Source: Zobellia russellii
Lineage (GTDB): Bacteria > Bacteroidota > Bacteroidia > Flavobacteriales > Flavobacteriaceae
Assembly (NCBI RefSeq): GCF_018728565.1
Contig: NZ_JACSOI010000004.1
Location: 1 to 64,000, forward strand
DNA length: 64,000 bases
Reading direction: 5' to 3'
Numbering within the stretch: the first letter of the stretch is position 1; the number at the start of each line of letters is the position of its first letter. Shown here piece by piece: positions 36,989-46,639 of the stretch. The notes beneath the pieces were generated by a model, which was not told the DNA's origin, searched no databases, and worked only from the letters and a program-made list of their open reading frames with translations. Position numbers and translations under genes: made by a program.

Positions 36989-38464
36989 ATGAAAATGAAT
37001 AACAGGAGTTTTTTATGGGTTTTCTTCATGGTGATTATTTTATCGTCATGTAAAAGCGAAGAAAAAAAAACGGAGCCTAAAAAGCGGCCAAACTTTCTTT
37101 TTGTTTTGGTGGATGATCAATCACCTTTTGATTTACAGGTGTATGATCCAAAGTCCATATTAGAAACTCCTGTTATTTCAAAACTAGCCTCCGAGGGCAC
37201 GGTTATAGAAACTGCTCACCATATGGGCTCAATGAACGGTGCGGTGTGCACGCCATCTCGACATATGATTATGACGGGGCGAACCCTGTGGCATTTACCA
37301 CCCAGTGCAGAATTTCAAAAGAATACGGCTCCACATGAATTGGATAAACAAACTATTGGGGCTGTTTTTAATAGGGCAGGTTACAACACTATGAGAACCT
37401 GTAAAAAAGGAAACTCATATCCTGGGGCCAACGAGCAGTTTACGGTTGTTCATGATGCCACAAAAAGAGGTGGAACGGAAGATACCGGAAGTGCCTGGCA
37501 CTCCAAACAAGTTTTGGAATATTTAGGGGGTCGAGAGAGAGATAAAGAAGAAAATCCATTTTTCATTTATTTCGGATTTTCCCACCCACATGATACTCGA
37601 GACGGTACTCCAGAATTATTGGAGAAATATGGGGCGGTCAATCATAAGGACAAGAATAGTCTTCCTCCGGCTAATGATAAACAGCCACCACTTCAAGCTA
37701 ATTATTTAGAAGCACATCCTTTTTTTCATGGTCACCCAGAGCTTCGTGATGAAGAACGGGTGAGTGGCGTTTGGAAAAATAGAGATGAGCAGACCGTTAG
37801 AAATGAGTTGGGTAGGGAATATGCCTGTTCAGAAAATATAGATATTCAGTTAGGGAAAGTGCTCAAAAAACTAGAAGCTATGGGTGAGTTGAACAACACT
37901 TATATCGTTTACACTTCCGATCATGGAATGTCTATAGGAAGACACGGGCTTATGGGGAAACAAAACTTATATGAACATACATGGCGTGTACCCATGATTA
38001 TTAAAGGCCCAGGACTTCCTTCAGGTAAGCGTACAAAAGGGAATGTTTATTTATTAGATGTCTTACCTACGCTATGTGACTTAGCAGGTATAGAGATTCC
38101 AGAAACGGTAGAAGGAACAAGCTTTAAGCCTGTTTTGGAAGGTGAAAAAGAAACTGTTAGGGATGTGTTGTACGGAGTATATTGTGGAGGAACAAAACCA
38201 GGCATGCGTACGGTGAAAAAGGACGACTGGAAATTAATCAAGTATGATGTAATGGATGGTGCAGTGCGCGAAACACAACTATTTAATTTGGCTGAAAACC
38301 CGAATGAATACATAAAAGAACATAACAAAGAAGGCGAAATGCTAACTAATTTGGCAGATAATCCTAAATATGCGGATAAACTAGTAGAAATGGAGGCCTT
38401 GTTATTGGCAGAAATGGAATCACATGACGACCCTTATAGATTATGGGACCAGCAAACGAAATAA
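36989..38464 (+). CDS. S1-family sulfatase, lipoprotein
   Basis: 491 residues with a lipoprotein signal ending VIILSSC. The core begins NFLFVLVDDQSPFDLQVYD. C87 in CTPSR is the formylglycine site, preceded by the unusual MGSMNGAVCTPSR and followed by HMIMTGRTLWHL. YTSDHGMSIGRHGLMGKQ near residue 310 resembles iduronate-2-sulfatase and choline-sulfatase-type active sites. It is predicted to be periplasmic. It lies 34 bp after kduD and 24 bp before the AraC regulator gene, so it is part of the second operon. The desulfated position is unknown; it is clearly a different subfamily from the sulfatases at 18151 and 30076. Confidence 0.92.
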   Translation: MKMNNRSFLWVFFMVIILSSCKSEEKKTEPKKRPNFLFVLVDDQSPFDLQVYDPKSILETPVISKLASEGTVIETAHHMGSMNGAVCTPSRHMIMTGRTLWHLPPSAEFQKNTAPHELDKQTIGAVFNRAGYNTMRTCKKGNSYPGANEQFTVVHDATKRGGTEDTGSAWHSKQVLEYLGGRERDKEENPFFIYFGFSHPHDTRDGTPELLEKYGAVNHKDKNSLPPANDKQPPLQANYLEAHPFFHGHPELRDEERVSGVWKNRDEQTVRNELGREYACSENIDIQLGKVLKKLEAMGELNNTYIVYTSDHGMSIGRHGLMGKQNLYEHTWRVPMIIKGPGLPSGKRTKGNVYLLDVLPTLCDLAGIEIPETVEGTSFKPVLEGEKETVRDVLYGVYCGGTKPGMRTVKKDDWKLIKYDVMDGAVRETQLFNLAENPNEYIKEHNKEGEMLTNLADNPKYADKLVEMEALLLAEMESHDDPYRLWDQQTK

Positions 38465-38488
38465 CCTATTTGTATTAATTAGTGGTAC

Positions 38489-39358
38489 ATGAAACTTCAA
38501 TTATTAAATAGGGCATCTGTAGCAGACCGGTCGTTTTCGGTCAGCCATAATCAGTACCCAAATTTTTTAAGAGTTTGGCATTACCACCCTGAGATTGAAT
38601 TGGTAGTAATTCTAAAAAGTTCGGGCACACGTTTTATAGGAGATAGTATTGAAAAATTTCAGGAAGGGGAAGTAGTGCTCATTGGTAAAAATGTCCCACA
38701 TATGTGGTTGAACGATGAAATCTATTTTCAACGGGAAAGCACATTGGAAGCTGAGGCTTTCGCCATTCATTTCACTAGGGGTTTTTTAGGAAAAGGATTT
38801 TTTGAAATACCCGAAATGAAACAGGTTTCTAATCTTTTGATGAGGGCGGATAGAGGCGTCAAATTCATGGATTTGAGCAGACAGCTGGTAAAAAGAATCA
38901 CAAATCTTATAGAATATGATTCAACTACCAGAATTTTTAAGACCATTGAAATTTTATCGGATTTATCAAAGCACGAAAGCTATCAACTGTTATCAAGTAG
39001 AAGTTTTGTAACCGCTTTTCAGAAGGCGGATAATCTCCGGATGGATAAAATATATGCGTACGTATTTGAAAACTTTAATGATGGCATCAGTGCCAGTGAT
39101 GTAGCAAAAATGACCGGTATGAATAAATCGGCATTTAGTCGGTTTTTTAAGAAAGTCCATAAAAAACCTTTTACTAGATACCTCAATGAGATAAAGGTAG
39201 GTTATGCTTCTAGATTGCTTTTGGAAAACAAAGAAAGCATTACATCCATTGCGTATTTATCAGGATTTAATAATATCTCCAATTTTAATAGGCAGTTTAA
39301 AGTTATTCATGGTATGGCTCCATCCGCATATTTAAAATATCATACTTCAAACGACTAG
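38489..39358 (+). CDS. AraC-family transcriptional regulator with cupin sensor domain
   Basis: 289 residues. The N-terminal cupin-like sensing domain (about 15-110; VWHYHPEIELVVILKSSGTRFIG) is followed by an AraC double helix-turn-helix (about 185-285; DGISASDVAKMTGMNKSAFSRFF, SITSIAYLSGFNNISNFNRQFK). It ends APSAYLKYH, usual for AraC regulators. It is cytoplasmic and single-component, unlike the HTCS proteins. It probably senses a monosaccharide or catabolic intermediate such as L-fucose, a keto-acid or a KDG precursor, and may control the following sulfatase and fucose operons. It is last in the second operon, ahead of a 263-bp gap. Confidence 0.9.
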   Translation: MKLQLLNRASVADRSFSVSHNQYPNFLRVWHYHPEIELVVILKSSGTRFIGDSIEKFQEGEVVLIGKNVPHMWLNDEIYFQRESTLEAEAFAIHFTRGFLGKGFFEIPEMKQVSNLLMRADRGVKFMDLSRQLVKRITNLIEYDSTTRIFKTIEILSDLSKHESYQLLSSRSFVTAFQKADNLRMDKIYAYVFENFNDGISASDVAKMTGMNKSAFSRFFKKVHKKPFTRYLNEIKVGYASRLLLENKESITSIAYLSGFNNISNFNRQFKVIHGMAPSAYLKYHTSND

Positions 39359-39557
39359 AAAATGCCATTTCATGCTAAAAAAGTATTAGGAATAGTGTTT
39401 TTTTTGGTAGTTGGCCACATAAGAGATTATTAGTTTTATCCGTATTAGAATATCAGCAAGAAACATCTTATCAGTTAAAGTACTCAATTCGTTCTTTTAA
39501 TAGGTATTCCCTATTCTTAGGCTCGGTTTAAATCGATTTCTCTCTAAAATCTGACTA

Positions 39558-39569
39558 CTAGATATCTAG
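39558..39569. promoter_or_regulatory. Perfect 12-bp palindrome upstream of the sulfatase at 39622
   Basis: CTAGATATCTAG at 39558-39569 is an exact palindrome 53 bp before the sulfatase ATG and just downstream of the AraC regulator gene. It may be an operator, but palindromes of this length in AT-rich DNA are only mildly unusual. Confidence 0.2.
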
Positions 39570-39621
39570 AGGTACAGCTGCATTAGGAAAGACACAGAAT
39601 ATTTTACTTAAAATTTAAAAA

Positions 39622-41238
39622 ATGAGTATACATCCATTTGAACATTTTCGATCTGGAGCAAAAGTCTTTTTAATGGGTGTTCTACTTTTCTCATTATCCA
39701 TGGGTGCTCAGAACATCCAAAAACCCAATATCATTATTGTTTATACAGATGATCAAGGTTATGGAGATGTAAGCGCGCTTAATCCAGATGCTAAATTCCG
39801 AACGCCTAATATGGATAAATTGGCCAATGAAGGTATCATCTTTACGGATGGGCATAGCAGTGATGCGGTATGTACACCCTCTAGATACTCTTTGCTTACT
39901 GGACGTTATAGTTGGAGAACCTCTTTGAAAAAAGGGGTTCTTGGAGCTGATGGGCCTTGTTTGATTGAAAAGGATGGGATGACTATCGCTTCTTTACTTC
40001 AAGAAAACGGCTATAAAACCGCTATGATCGGAAAGTGGCATCTTCAAATGGAATTTGAAGGGAGCTTGGGAAAAAACCGTGATTGGTCAAAACCCTTTAC
40101 AGACGGCCCCATAGAGAAGGGATTTGATTATTATTTTGGTATTCCAGCCTCTATGAATTACGGCGTTTTAACCTACTTGGAAAATGATAAGGTGTTAGAC
40201 CCTCCTGTATTATGGACGAAAAAGAAAGGGGACAAGAACCCTAGAACGTTTAGTGATACCATTAATCCAAAAGGGTATAGAATGACACCTCCATATAGAA
40301 GTACGCGTAAAAAGGGTACCAGTGGCTGGGTAGAAGTGGCTCCTTCATTTAATGATGAGTTAGTTTTAAAAACATTTGCAGATAAAGCGGTTGATTACAT
40401 TAGCGAATCTGCTGCAGAGGCAAAATCCGGAAAGCCGTTCTTTTTGTATTTGCCATTAACTAGTCCGCATTTACCACATTGTACGCATCCTGATTTTCAA
40501 GGGCAGAGTAATTGTGGAAATTATGGCGATTTTATGGAAGAAACCGATTATAGAATCGGGCAAGTTCTAGAGGCATTAAAGGCAAATGGAATTGAGGATA
40601 ATACTTTGGTTATTTTTTCATCGGATAACGGCGCGGAGACCAATTACGTTTATCAGCGAGAAAAATATGGACACTATAGCAGCCTTAATTTTAAAGGTGG
40701 CAAGCGTGATATTTATGAAGGTGGACATCGGGTTCCTTTTCTTATGCGCTGGCCCAATGGCATACAAGCAGGGACAAAATCTGATGTGCCCGTTTGCCAG
40801 ACCGATTATTTGGCTACTATTGCCGACATTCTTGGAGTAGAACTTCCTGATAATGCGGGAGAAGATAGTTATAGTTTGTTACCCATATTACGAGGGGAGC
40901 GTTATGATAAAGCGGTAAGAGGAGCTGTAATTCATCATTCCGCTTCCGGGCATTTTGCATTAAGGGATGGGAAGTGGAAACTAAACATGTTTCGGGGTTC
41001 TGGCGGTTCTCTGAAACCTAAATTTATTGAACCCAAGAAAGGTGAAGCTATATATGAGCTGTACAATATGGAGGAGGACCCAGGAGAAACAACAAACCTT
41101 TATTTTAAAAATCCGGACGTAGTAAAAAGACTTACTCAGAAAATCGCCAAAATTATTGAAGAGGGTAGGACTACAACAGGTACTCCTCAATCTTATGTAA
41201 AAGAAGGTTGGGACATGCCTGATTGGATAAAGTCATAA
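39622..41238 (+). CDS. S1-family arylsulfatase-type sulfatase, secreted
   Basis: 538 residues with a signal peptide ending near GAQ. The core begins NIIIVYTDDQGYGDVSALNP. C84 in CTPSR is the formylglycine precursor, followed by YSLLTGRYSWRTSLKKGV, a pattern common in marine arylsulfatase-A-like enzymes. FSSDNGAETNYVYQREKYGH near 332 and FKGGKRDIYEGGHRVPF carry further active-site residues. It stands alone between two gaps (263 bp before, 197 bp after), so it may have its own promoter. It is probably periplasmic and acts on a sulfated sugar of the same glycan. This is the fifth sulfatase of the main locus. Confidence 0.92.
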   Translation: MSIHPFEHFRSGAKVFLMGVLLFSLSMGAQNIQKPNIIIVYTDDQGYGDVSALNPDAKFRTPNMDKLANEGIIFTDGHSSDAVCTPSRYSLLTGRYSWRTSLKKGVLGADGPCLIEKDGMTIASLLQENGYKTAMIGKWHLQMEFEGSLGKNRDWSKPFTDGPIEKGFDYYFGIPASMNYGVLTYLENDKVLDPPVLWTKKKGDKNPRTFSDTINPKGYRMTPPYRSTRKKGTSGWVEVAPSFNDELVLKTFADKAVDYISESAAEAKSGKPFFLYLPLTSPHLPHCTHPDFQGQSNCGNYGDFMEETDYRIGQVLEALKANGIEDNTLVIFSSDNGAETNYVYQREKYGHYSSLNFKGGKRDIYEGGHRVPFLMRWPNGIQAGTKSDVPVCQTDYLATIADILGVELPDNAGEDSYSLLPILRGERYDKAVRGAVIHHSASGHFALRDGKWKLNMFRGSGGSLKPKFIEPKKGEAIYELYNMEEDPGETTNLYFKNPDVVKRLTQKIAKIIEEGRTTTGTPQSYVKEGWDMPDWIKS

Positions 41239-41408
41239 CTCAAAATAGGATAAATAGGTAAACTACAAGACCATTTAAGACCAGTAAAAGAAAGTGGGGC
41301 GTCTATTTTCGATAGATAATAGGTATAAAAATTAGACATATAAACGTTCAGGCAAAAAAAGTATCACTATAGGTAGATTATATGGTGGTTTTGAAGAAAG
41401 TGAAGTTT

Positions 41409-41416
41409 TAAGTTTG
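41409..41416 (+). promoter_or_regulatory. Candidate -7 element of the fucose catabolic operon
   Basis: TAAGTTTG matches TAnnTTTG exactly, 19 bp before the fuconate dehydratase ATG. The nearest upstream TTTG is at 41390-41393, giving a 15-bp spacer, shorter than usual. It would make the six-gene fucose operon independently transcribed. Confidence 0.35.
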
Positions 41417-41435
41417 TACCGTTAATAAAGAATTT

Positions 41436-42761
41436 ATGTCAAGTAAGATAACAATTACGGGGGTCGAAATTAAAGATGTCCGTTTTCCAACAAGTAAGTC
41501 TCTAGACGGCTCTGATGCTATGAATCCTGACCCAGATTATTCTGCGGCCTATGTGATTTTAAAGACCGATTCGGACAGCGCACTAGAAGGGCACGGATTA
41601 ACATTTACCATTGGTAGGGGTAATGAATTATGTGCTGCAGCCATCCAATCTTTAGCTCCTCTTGTTATTGGCAAAACCCTAGAAAGCTTTACAGCGGATA
41701 TGGGCGCCTTTTGGAAAATGATTACAGGCGATAGTCAGTTGAGATGGTTGGGTCCTGAAAAGGGTGTAATTCACTTGGCAACCGGCGCCATGGTAAATGC
41801 TGTTTGGGATTTGTATGCCAAAGCGGAAGGCAAACCTTTATGGAAATTATTGGCGGATATGACACCCGAAGAGTTGGTACGTTGTGTAGACTTTACGTAC
41901 ATAACAGATGCGGTTACGCCAGAAGAGGCCTTGGCGATGTTAAAGGATAAAGAAAGCACCAAACAAGAACGTATAGCCAAATTAAAGCAAGATGGTTACC
42001 CTGCTTATACAACTTCTGCAGGATGGTTGGGCTATTCGGATGATAAGATGCGCAGGCTTTGTAGAGAGGCAAAAGCAGCAGGCTTTGACCATATGAAAAT
42101 AAAGGTAGGTTCGGATTTGCAAGATGATATGCGCCGTGCCGCGATTATTCGTGAAGAAATTGGTGATAATCTTCGGTTGATGATGGATGCGAATCAAAAA
42201 TGGGATGTAGATGAAGCTATTGAGAATATGGCCGAACTGAAAAAATTCAACCCGTATTGGATTGAGGAACCTACAAGTCCTGATGATATTTTAGGTCATG
42301 CCAAGATAGCCAAGGCAGTAGCGCCAATTAAAGTAGCTACGGGAGAACACTGCCAAAACAGGGTCATGTTCAAACAGTTGATGCAGGCCAATGCCATAGA
42401 AATATGCCAGATAGATAGTTGTAGGGTAGGGGGCGTCAATGAAATATTGGCCATTTTATTCATGGCGGCAAAATTTAATATTCCGGTTTGTCCGCATGCT
42501 GGGGGAGTGGGACTCTGTGAATATGTGCAGCATTTGTCAATGATCGACTATATTGCTATAAGCGGTTCTTTAGAAAATCGTATTATTGAGTTTGTAGACC
42601 ATTTACACGAACATTTTTTTGATCCGGTAGTGATTAAAAATGGGGCTTACATGCCGCCAAGTATGGCTGGTTATAGTATAACTATGAAGCCGGAATCCCT
42701 AGCGGAATATAGCTTTCCTAAGGGGAGTTACTGGGAAAAGGAATTAACTACAATAACATAG
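41436..42761 (+). CDS. fucD: L-fuconate dehydratase (enolase superfamily)
   Basis: 441 residues, the usual length of FucD. The N-terminal capping domain (VRFPTSKSLDGSDAMNPDPD) is characteristic of L-fuconate dehydratases. The barrel has the K-x-K base pair K221/K223 in MKIKVGSD, metal ligand D251 in MMDANQKWD, then IEEPTSPDD, TGEHCQNR and the histidine of CPHAGGVGL. These correspond, with an offset of three, to the residues I recall for the Xanthomonas enzyme. It removes water from L-fuconate to give 2-keto-3-deoxy-L-fuconate. It is first in a six-gene operon with 7 bp to the next gene. This enzyme defines the pathway as fucose rather than galactose or rhamnose. Confidence 0.93.
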   Translation: MSSKITITGVEIKDVRFPTSKSLDGSDAMNPDPDYSAAYVILKTDSDSALEGHGLTFTIGRGNELCAAAIQSLAPLVIGKTLESFTADMGAFWKMITGDSQLRWLGPEKGVIHLATGAMVNAVWDLYAKAEGKPLWKLLADMTPEELVRCVDFTYITDAVTPEEALAMLKDKESTKQERIAKLKQDGYPAYTTSAGWLGYSDDKMRRLCREAKAAGFDHMKIKVGSDLQDDMRRAAIIREEIGDNLRLMMDANQKWDVDEAIENMAELKKFNPYWIEEPTSPDDILGHAKIAKAVAPIKVATGEHCQNRVMFKQLMQANAIEICQIDSCRVGGVNEILAILFMAAKFNIPVCPHAGGVGLCEYVQHLSMIDYIAISGSLENRIIEFVDHLHEHFFDPVVIKNGAYMPPSMAGYSITMKPESLAEYSFPKGSYWEKELTTIT

Positions 42762-42768
42762 ATTATTT

Positions 42769-43545
42769 ATGAAGTTTAGTTTAAAAGATAAATTGGCAGT
42801 GGTTACCGGTGGAGGTAGCGGTATTGGTAGGGCCATTTGCTTGGCACTGGCAGAGCAAGGTGCAATTCTTCATATTCTGGAAATGAACGAGGAAAACGCA
42901 AAGGAAACGGTAACGCTAATTGAGAATATGGGAGGTAAGGCCCATACCTACGGTTGTAATGTAGCGGTGCAGAAAGAAGTAGTTACGGCATTTGAAAACA
43001 TAACAGCCAAAGGTCCGGTAGATATTTTAATCAACAATGCGGGCGTAGCCCATATAGGGAATTTAGAAAACTGCAAGGAAGAAGACTTAGACCGTTTGTA
43101 CGATGTTAATATCAAAGGGGTATACAATTGTATGTATGCTAGTATTGATTCCTTAAAGCAAACGAACGGTGTAATTATCAACATGGCATCCATAGCTTCA
43201 TCGGTAGGTATCAATGATAGGTTTGCTTATTCCATGACCAAGGGCGCCGTATTAACCATGACTTATTCCGTGGCCAAAGATTATCTTAAGGATGGCATCA
43301 GATGTAATTGTATTTCTCCGGGTAGGGTACACACTCCATTTGTTGACGGGTTTATCAATAAAAATTATCCGGGTAGGGAAAAGGAAATCTTTGAAAAGCT
43401 TTCCAAAACCCAGCCTATTGGTCGTATGGGAAAACCGGAGGAAGTCGCGAATTTGGCCGTGTACCTTTGTTCGGAAGAGGCTTCGTTTATTACGGGAACC
43501 AATTTTCCAATAGATGGAGGGTTTGTTACACTAAACGGTTCGTAG
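42769..43545 (+). CDS. SDR, probable 2-keto-3-deoxy-L-fuconate 4-dehydrogenase
   Basis: 258-residue classical short-chain dehydrogenase. The NAD loop is TGGGSGIGRA, followed by NNAGVAHIGN. The catalytic Ser is in NMASIASSVG, and YSMTK is an intact Tyr/Lys pair. The stretch RCNCISPGRVHTPFVDGFI with KLSKTQPIGRMGKPEEVA is typical of the dehydrogenase acting after fuconate dehydratase. It would oxidise 2-keto-3-deoxy-L-fuconate to the 2,4-diketo acid. The FAH-family hydrolase gene follows 53 bp later. A role as L-fucose dehydrogenase is the alternative, but the SDR at 44464 suits that better. Confidence 0.85.
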   Translation: MKFSLKDKLAVVTGGGSGIGRAICLALAEQGAILHILEMNEENAKETVTLIENMGGKAHTYGCNVAVQKEVVTAFENITAKGPVDILINNAGVAHIGNLENCKEEDLDRLYDVNIKGVYNCMYASIDSLKQTNGVIINMASIASSVGINDRFAYSMTKGAVLTMTYSVAKDYLKDGIRCNCISPGRVHTPFVDGFINKNYPGREKEIFEKLSKTQPIGRMGKPEEVANLAVYLCSEEASFITGTNFPIDGGFVTLNGS

Positions 43546-43598
43546 TACAACTAGAATTAAAAATAAATAAAGAGACCTAATAAAATATCAGCATACAT

Positions 43599-44453
43599 AT
43601 GAAATTAATAAGATTTGGAAGTATAGGGAATGAAAAACCCGGAGTACAATTGAATAACGGCACACGCTTGGATGTTTCCGGATTTGTATCGGACTATAAC
43701 GAAGATTTTTTTGGAGGTGATGGCATTGAAAAGCTAAGCAATTGGTTGAGTGAAAATGAAAAAAACTGTCCCGAGGTTCCTAATGATGTACGTTTAGGTT
43801 CACCTTTGGTACGCCCCTCAAAAATTGTGTGTGTGGGCTTAAACTATGCTAAGCACGCTGCCGAAAGTGGAATGGCTATCCCTAAAGAACCGGTTCTTTT
43901 CTTTAAATCAACCTCTGCTATTGTTGGTCCAAATGATGATGTGATCATTCCGAAGAACAGTGAAAAAACCGACTGGGAAGTAGAACTGGCCATTGTCATC
44001 GGAAAAAAAGCCTCTTATGTTGAGGACAAGGATGCTTTGGACCATGTGGCCGGCTATGTACTGCACAATGACTATAGCGAACGTGCTTTCCAAATAGAGA
44101 AAGAAGGACAATGGTGCAAGGGAAAAGGGTGCGATACTTTTGCGCCTATAGGTCCGTTTATTGCCACTGCCGATGAAATCAAGAATCCTAATAATCTTGA
44201 TTTATGGTTAAAGCTGAACGGAGAAACGCTTCAAGATAGCAACACCTCCGATTTTATTTTCAATGTAGAGGAAGTGGTAAGTTATATCAGTCAGTACATG
44301 ACCTTATTGCCTGGCGATATTATTTCTACGGGAACACCATCAGGTGTAGGTCTAGGTTTTAATCCACCTAAATACCTTAAAGAAGGTGATGTTGTAGAGT
44401 TAGGAATTGAAGGTCTAGGCAGCTCTAAACAGCAGGTAAAGGCTTATAAATAA
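43599..44453 (+). CDS. FAH-family hydrolase, probable 2,4-diketo-3-deoxy-L-fuconate hydrolase
   Basis: 284 residues. A small N-terminal domain is followed by the fumarylacetoacetate-hydrolase core (from about residue 68): KIVCVGLNYAKHAAES, then EVELAIVIGKKA with metal-binding acidic residues, GYVLHNDYSERAFQ, and GDIISTGTPSGVGLGFNPPKYL. Family members cleave carbon-carbon bonds of acylpyruvates using Mg2+ or Mn2+. In this operon the predicted reaction is hydrolysis of 2,4-diketo-3-deoxy-L-fuconate to pyruvate and L-lactate. The L-lactate dehydrogenase at the end of the same operon agrees with that product. It is cytoplasmic, with a 10-bp gap to the next gene. Confidence 0.88.
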   Translation: MKLIRFGSIGNEKPGVQLNNGTRLDVSGFVSDYNEDFFGGDGIEKLSNWLSENEKNCPEVPNDVRLGSPLVRPSKIVCVGLNYAKHAAESGMAIPKEPVLFFKSTSAIVGPNDDVIIPKNSEKTDWEVELAIVIGKKASYVEDKDALDHVAGYVLHNDYSERAFQIEKEGQWCKGKGCDTFAPIGPFIATADEIKNPNNLDLWLKLNGETLQDSNTSDFIFNVEEVVSYISQYMTLLPGDIISTGTPSGVGLGFNPPKYLKEGDVVELGIEGLGSSKQQVKAYK

Positions 44454-44463
44454 TAGTAAGGAG

Positions 44464-45252
44464 ATGGATTTAAACTTAAAGGACAAAGTCATAATTGTAA
44501 CCGGAGGCTCTAAGGGAATTGGTCTAGCCATTAGTCAGGTACTGTCAAAAGAGGGGGCAATTCCCTATATCATTGGCAGAAACAAACCTAATATTATTGG
44601 AGTGGCCAAAGAAATTGAAAAAACTGGTGGTCAAGTGGGTTTTGCCTTTGCGGAATTAACAGATCCAGAACAATGTAAAGCTGCCGTAGAACAGGTAATT
44701 TCTAGGTTCGGAAGAATTGACGGTCTTGTAAATAATGCTGGCGTAAATGATGGCGTAGGGCTGGAAAAAGGAAATTATAAAGACTTTATGGCCTCTCTAC
44801 ACAAGAGTTTGGTCCATTACTACTTAATGGCGCAGTATGCACTTCCGGAACTTAAAAAGAACAAAGGATCCATAGTTAACATTGGATCTAAAACTTCTTT
44901 TACCGGACAAGGAGGTACTTCTGGCTATGCCGCATCTAATGGTGGTAGAAATGCGTTGACCAGGGAATGGGCCGCAGAACTTTTACCGTATGAGATACGG
45001 GTAAATGCCGTAATTGTAGCAGAATGTTATACACCTTTGTACGAACGGTGGATTGAAACATTTCCGGAACCTGAGAAAAAATTAAAAAGCATCACGGATA
45101 AAATTCCATTGGGCAATCGTATGACTACGGCTGCTGAAATAGCCAACACAGTTGTTTTTCTTTTGTCAGAAGTATCAAGCCATACTACGGGACAGTTAGT
45201 ATTTGTAGATGGCGGATATACACATTTGGATAGGGCAATAACAGCAGAATAA
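44464..45252 (+). CDS. SDR, probable L-fucose dehydrogenase with Asn in place of the catalytic Lys
   Basis: 262-residue short-chain dehydrogenase. The NAD loop is TGGSKGIGLA, followed by NNAGVNDGVGLEKG. The catalytic Ser is S142 and the Tyr is Y155 in GYAASNGG. The residue four after Y155, normally Lys, is N159 (codon AAT at 44938-44940). The remainder (LTREWAAELLPYEIRVNAVIVAE) is well conserved. By elimination within the operon it would oxidise L-fucose to the lactone, the first step. The missing Lys may be a subgroup trait, a weakened catalyst or a read error. A GGAG lies just before the ATG. Gaps are 10 bp upstream and 5 bp to the permease. Confidence 0.8.
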   Translation: MDLNLKDKVIIVTGGSKGIGLAISQVLSKEGAIPYIIGRNKPNIIGVAKEIEKTGGQVGFAFAELTDPEQCKAAVEQVISRFGRIDGLVNNAGVNDGVGLEKGNYKDFMASLHKSLVHYYLMAQYALPELKKNKGSIVNIGSKTSFTGQGGTSGYAASNGGRNALTREWAAELLPYEIRVNAVIVAECYTPLYERWIETFPEPEKKLKSITDKIPLGNRMTTAAEIANTVVFLLSEVSSHTTGQLVFVDGGYTHLDRAITAE

Positions 45253-45257
45253 ACCAT

Positions 45258-46577
45258 ATGAAAACCGAAGAAAAAGTACCAGTAGTAGCTAAAAACATCC
45301 TTTTTCCGTTTATACTTATTACTTCTTTATTTGCCCTTTGGGGTTTTGCTAATGATATTACCAATCCCATGGTAGCGGCATTTAAAAGAATATTGGAACT
45401 CAATAATACACAGGCTTCGTGGGTACAGGCGGCTTTTTACGGGGGTTATTTTACCATGGCTTTACCTGCTGCGTATGTGGTAAAGAAGTTCAGCTATAAA
45501 GTAGGGATTTTAGTAGGTCTGGCCTTATATGCGGTGGGTGCGTTAATGTTTTATCCCGCAGCGGCTATGGAGAACTATTTGTTTTTTCTTTTGGCTTTAT
45601 ATGTGCTGACCTTTGGTCTTGCCTTTCTGGAAACCACGGCCAACCCTTATATATTGGCAATGGGTGCGGAAGAAACGGGAACTTTGCGCTTAAACCTCGC
45701 TCAGGCTTTTAACCCCTTAGGGGCGCTTTCTGGTTTGTTTGTGGCCCAGTTTTTTATTCTGGGGGCATTGCAGTCGGATGATATGGCGGAAGATGGTTCC
45801 TATATTTATGAAACCTTATCGGAATCAGCAAAGGCTGCCGTCAAAACTTCGGACCTAATGGTAATCAGGAACCCTTATGTAGGGCTGGGACTCTTCGTGA
45901 TTTTTATGTTCGTGGTGATTGCTATGGTAAAAATGCCGGAGGGTAAAACGGAAAATCAAGTCGGTTTAGGGGAATCCATAAAAAGAATATTTAAAAAGGA
46001 ACGTTTTGTAGGCGGTATGCTTACCCAAATGTTCTACGTTGGTGCACAAATCATGTGTTGGACCTACATTTATCAATACGCCGAAAATATTGGTATTAAT
46101 AATAGGGATGCGGTAAACTACGCTTATGCGGCCTTAATAATTTTTCTTATCAGTCGGTTTTTGTGCACCTATCTCATGAAATTCATCAATTCTGGGAGGT
46201 TGCTTATGATGCTTTCTATCTTGGCGATAGTATTCTGTGCAGGTACTATTTTCATACAGGGCGAAGTAGGTCTCTATTCTCTAGTTATGGTCTCGTTTTG
46301 TATGTCTTTAATGTTCCCTACTATTTACGGAATTGCTTTAACGGGACTGGGAGATGACGCTAAATCGGCTTCGGCCTTCTTGGTCATGGCCATTGTTGGA
46401 GGCGCATTCATGCCAATGTTACAAGGATTGATTTTGGATATTGGAGGGTCGGGATATAGTGATGTACGCATACTTGGCGTGCCCGAAGTAAATTTTTCAT
46501 TTATACTTCCTATGATGTGTTTTTTTGTGGTGGCTTTTTATGGTCACAGGACATATAAAAAATACGATTTGGAATAG
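45258..46577 (+). CDS. fucP: L-fucose:H+ symporter family permease
   Basis: 439 residues with about 12 membrane segments. FucP-family features: FALWGFANDITNPMVAAFKRIL in helix 1 (acidic residue in the proton path), WVQAAFYGGYFTMALPAAYVVKKFSYKVGI, and LTFGLAFLETTANPYILAMG with N162-type polar residues in helix 4-5. It is an inner-membrane proton symporter for L-fucose, although the family also includes permeases for other hexoses. Its position inside the fucose dehydrogenase/dehydratase operon makes L-fucose the likely substrate. It brings in the fucose released in the periplasm by the GH29 enzyme. Confidence 0.93.
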   Translation: MKTEEKVPVVAKNILFPFILITSLFALWGFANDITNPMVAAFKRILELNNTQASWVQAAFYGGYFTMALPAAYVVKKFSYKVGILVGLALYAVGALMFYPAAAMENYLFFLLALYVLTFGLAFLETTANPYILAMGAEETGTLRLNLAQAFNPLGALSGLFVAQFFILGALQSDDMAEDGSYIYETLSESAKAAVKTSDLMVIRNPYVGLGLFVIFMFVVIAMVKMPEGKTENQVGLGESIKRIFKKERFVGGMLTQMFYVGAQIMCWTYIYQYAENIGINNRDAVNYAYAALIIFLISRFLCTYLMKFINSGRLLMMLSILAIVFCAGTIFIQGEVGLYSLVMVSFCMSLMFPTIYGIALTGLGDDAKSASAFLVMAIVGGAFMPMLQGLILDIGGSGYSDVRILGVPEVNFSFILPMMCFFVVAFYGHRTYKKYDLE

Positions 46578-46639
46578 ATTAGTTTGATATAAAATTGAAC
46601 GGTGCCTCCAAAAGAGGTAGTGTAATAGAATTTATTACA

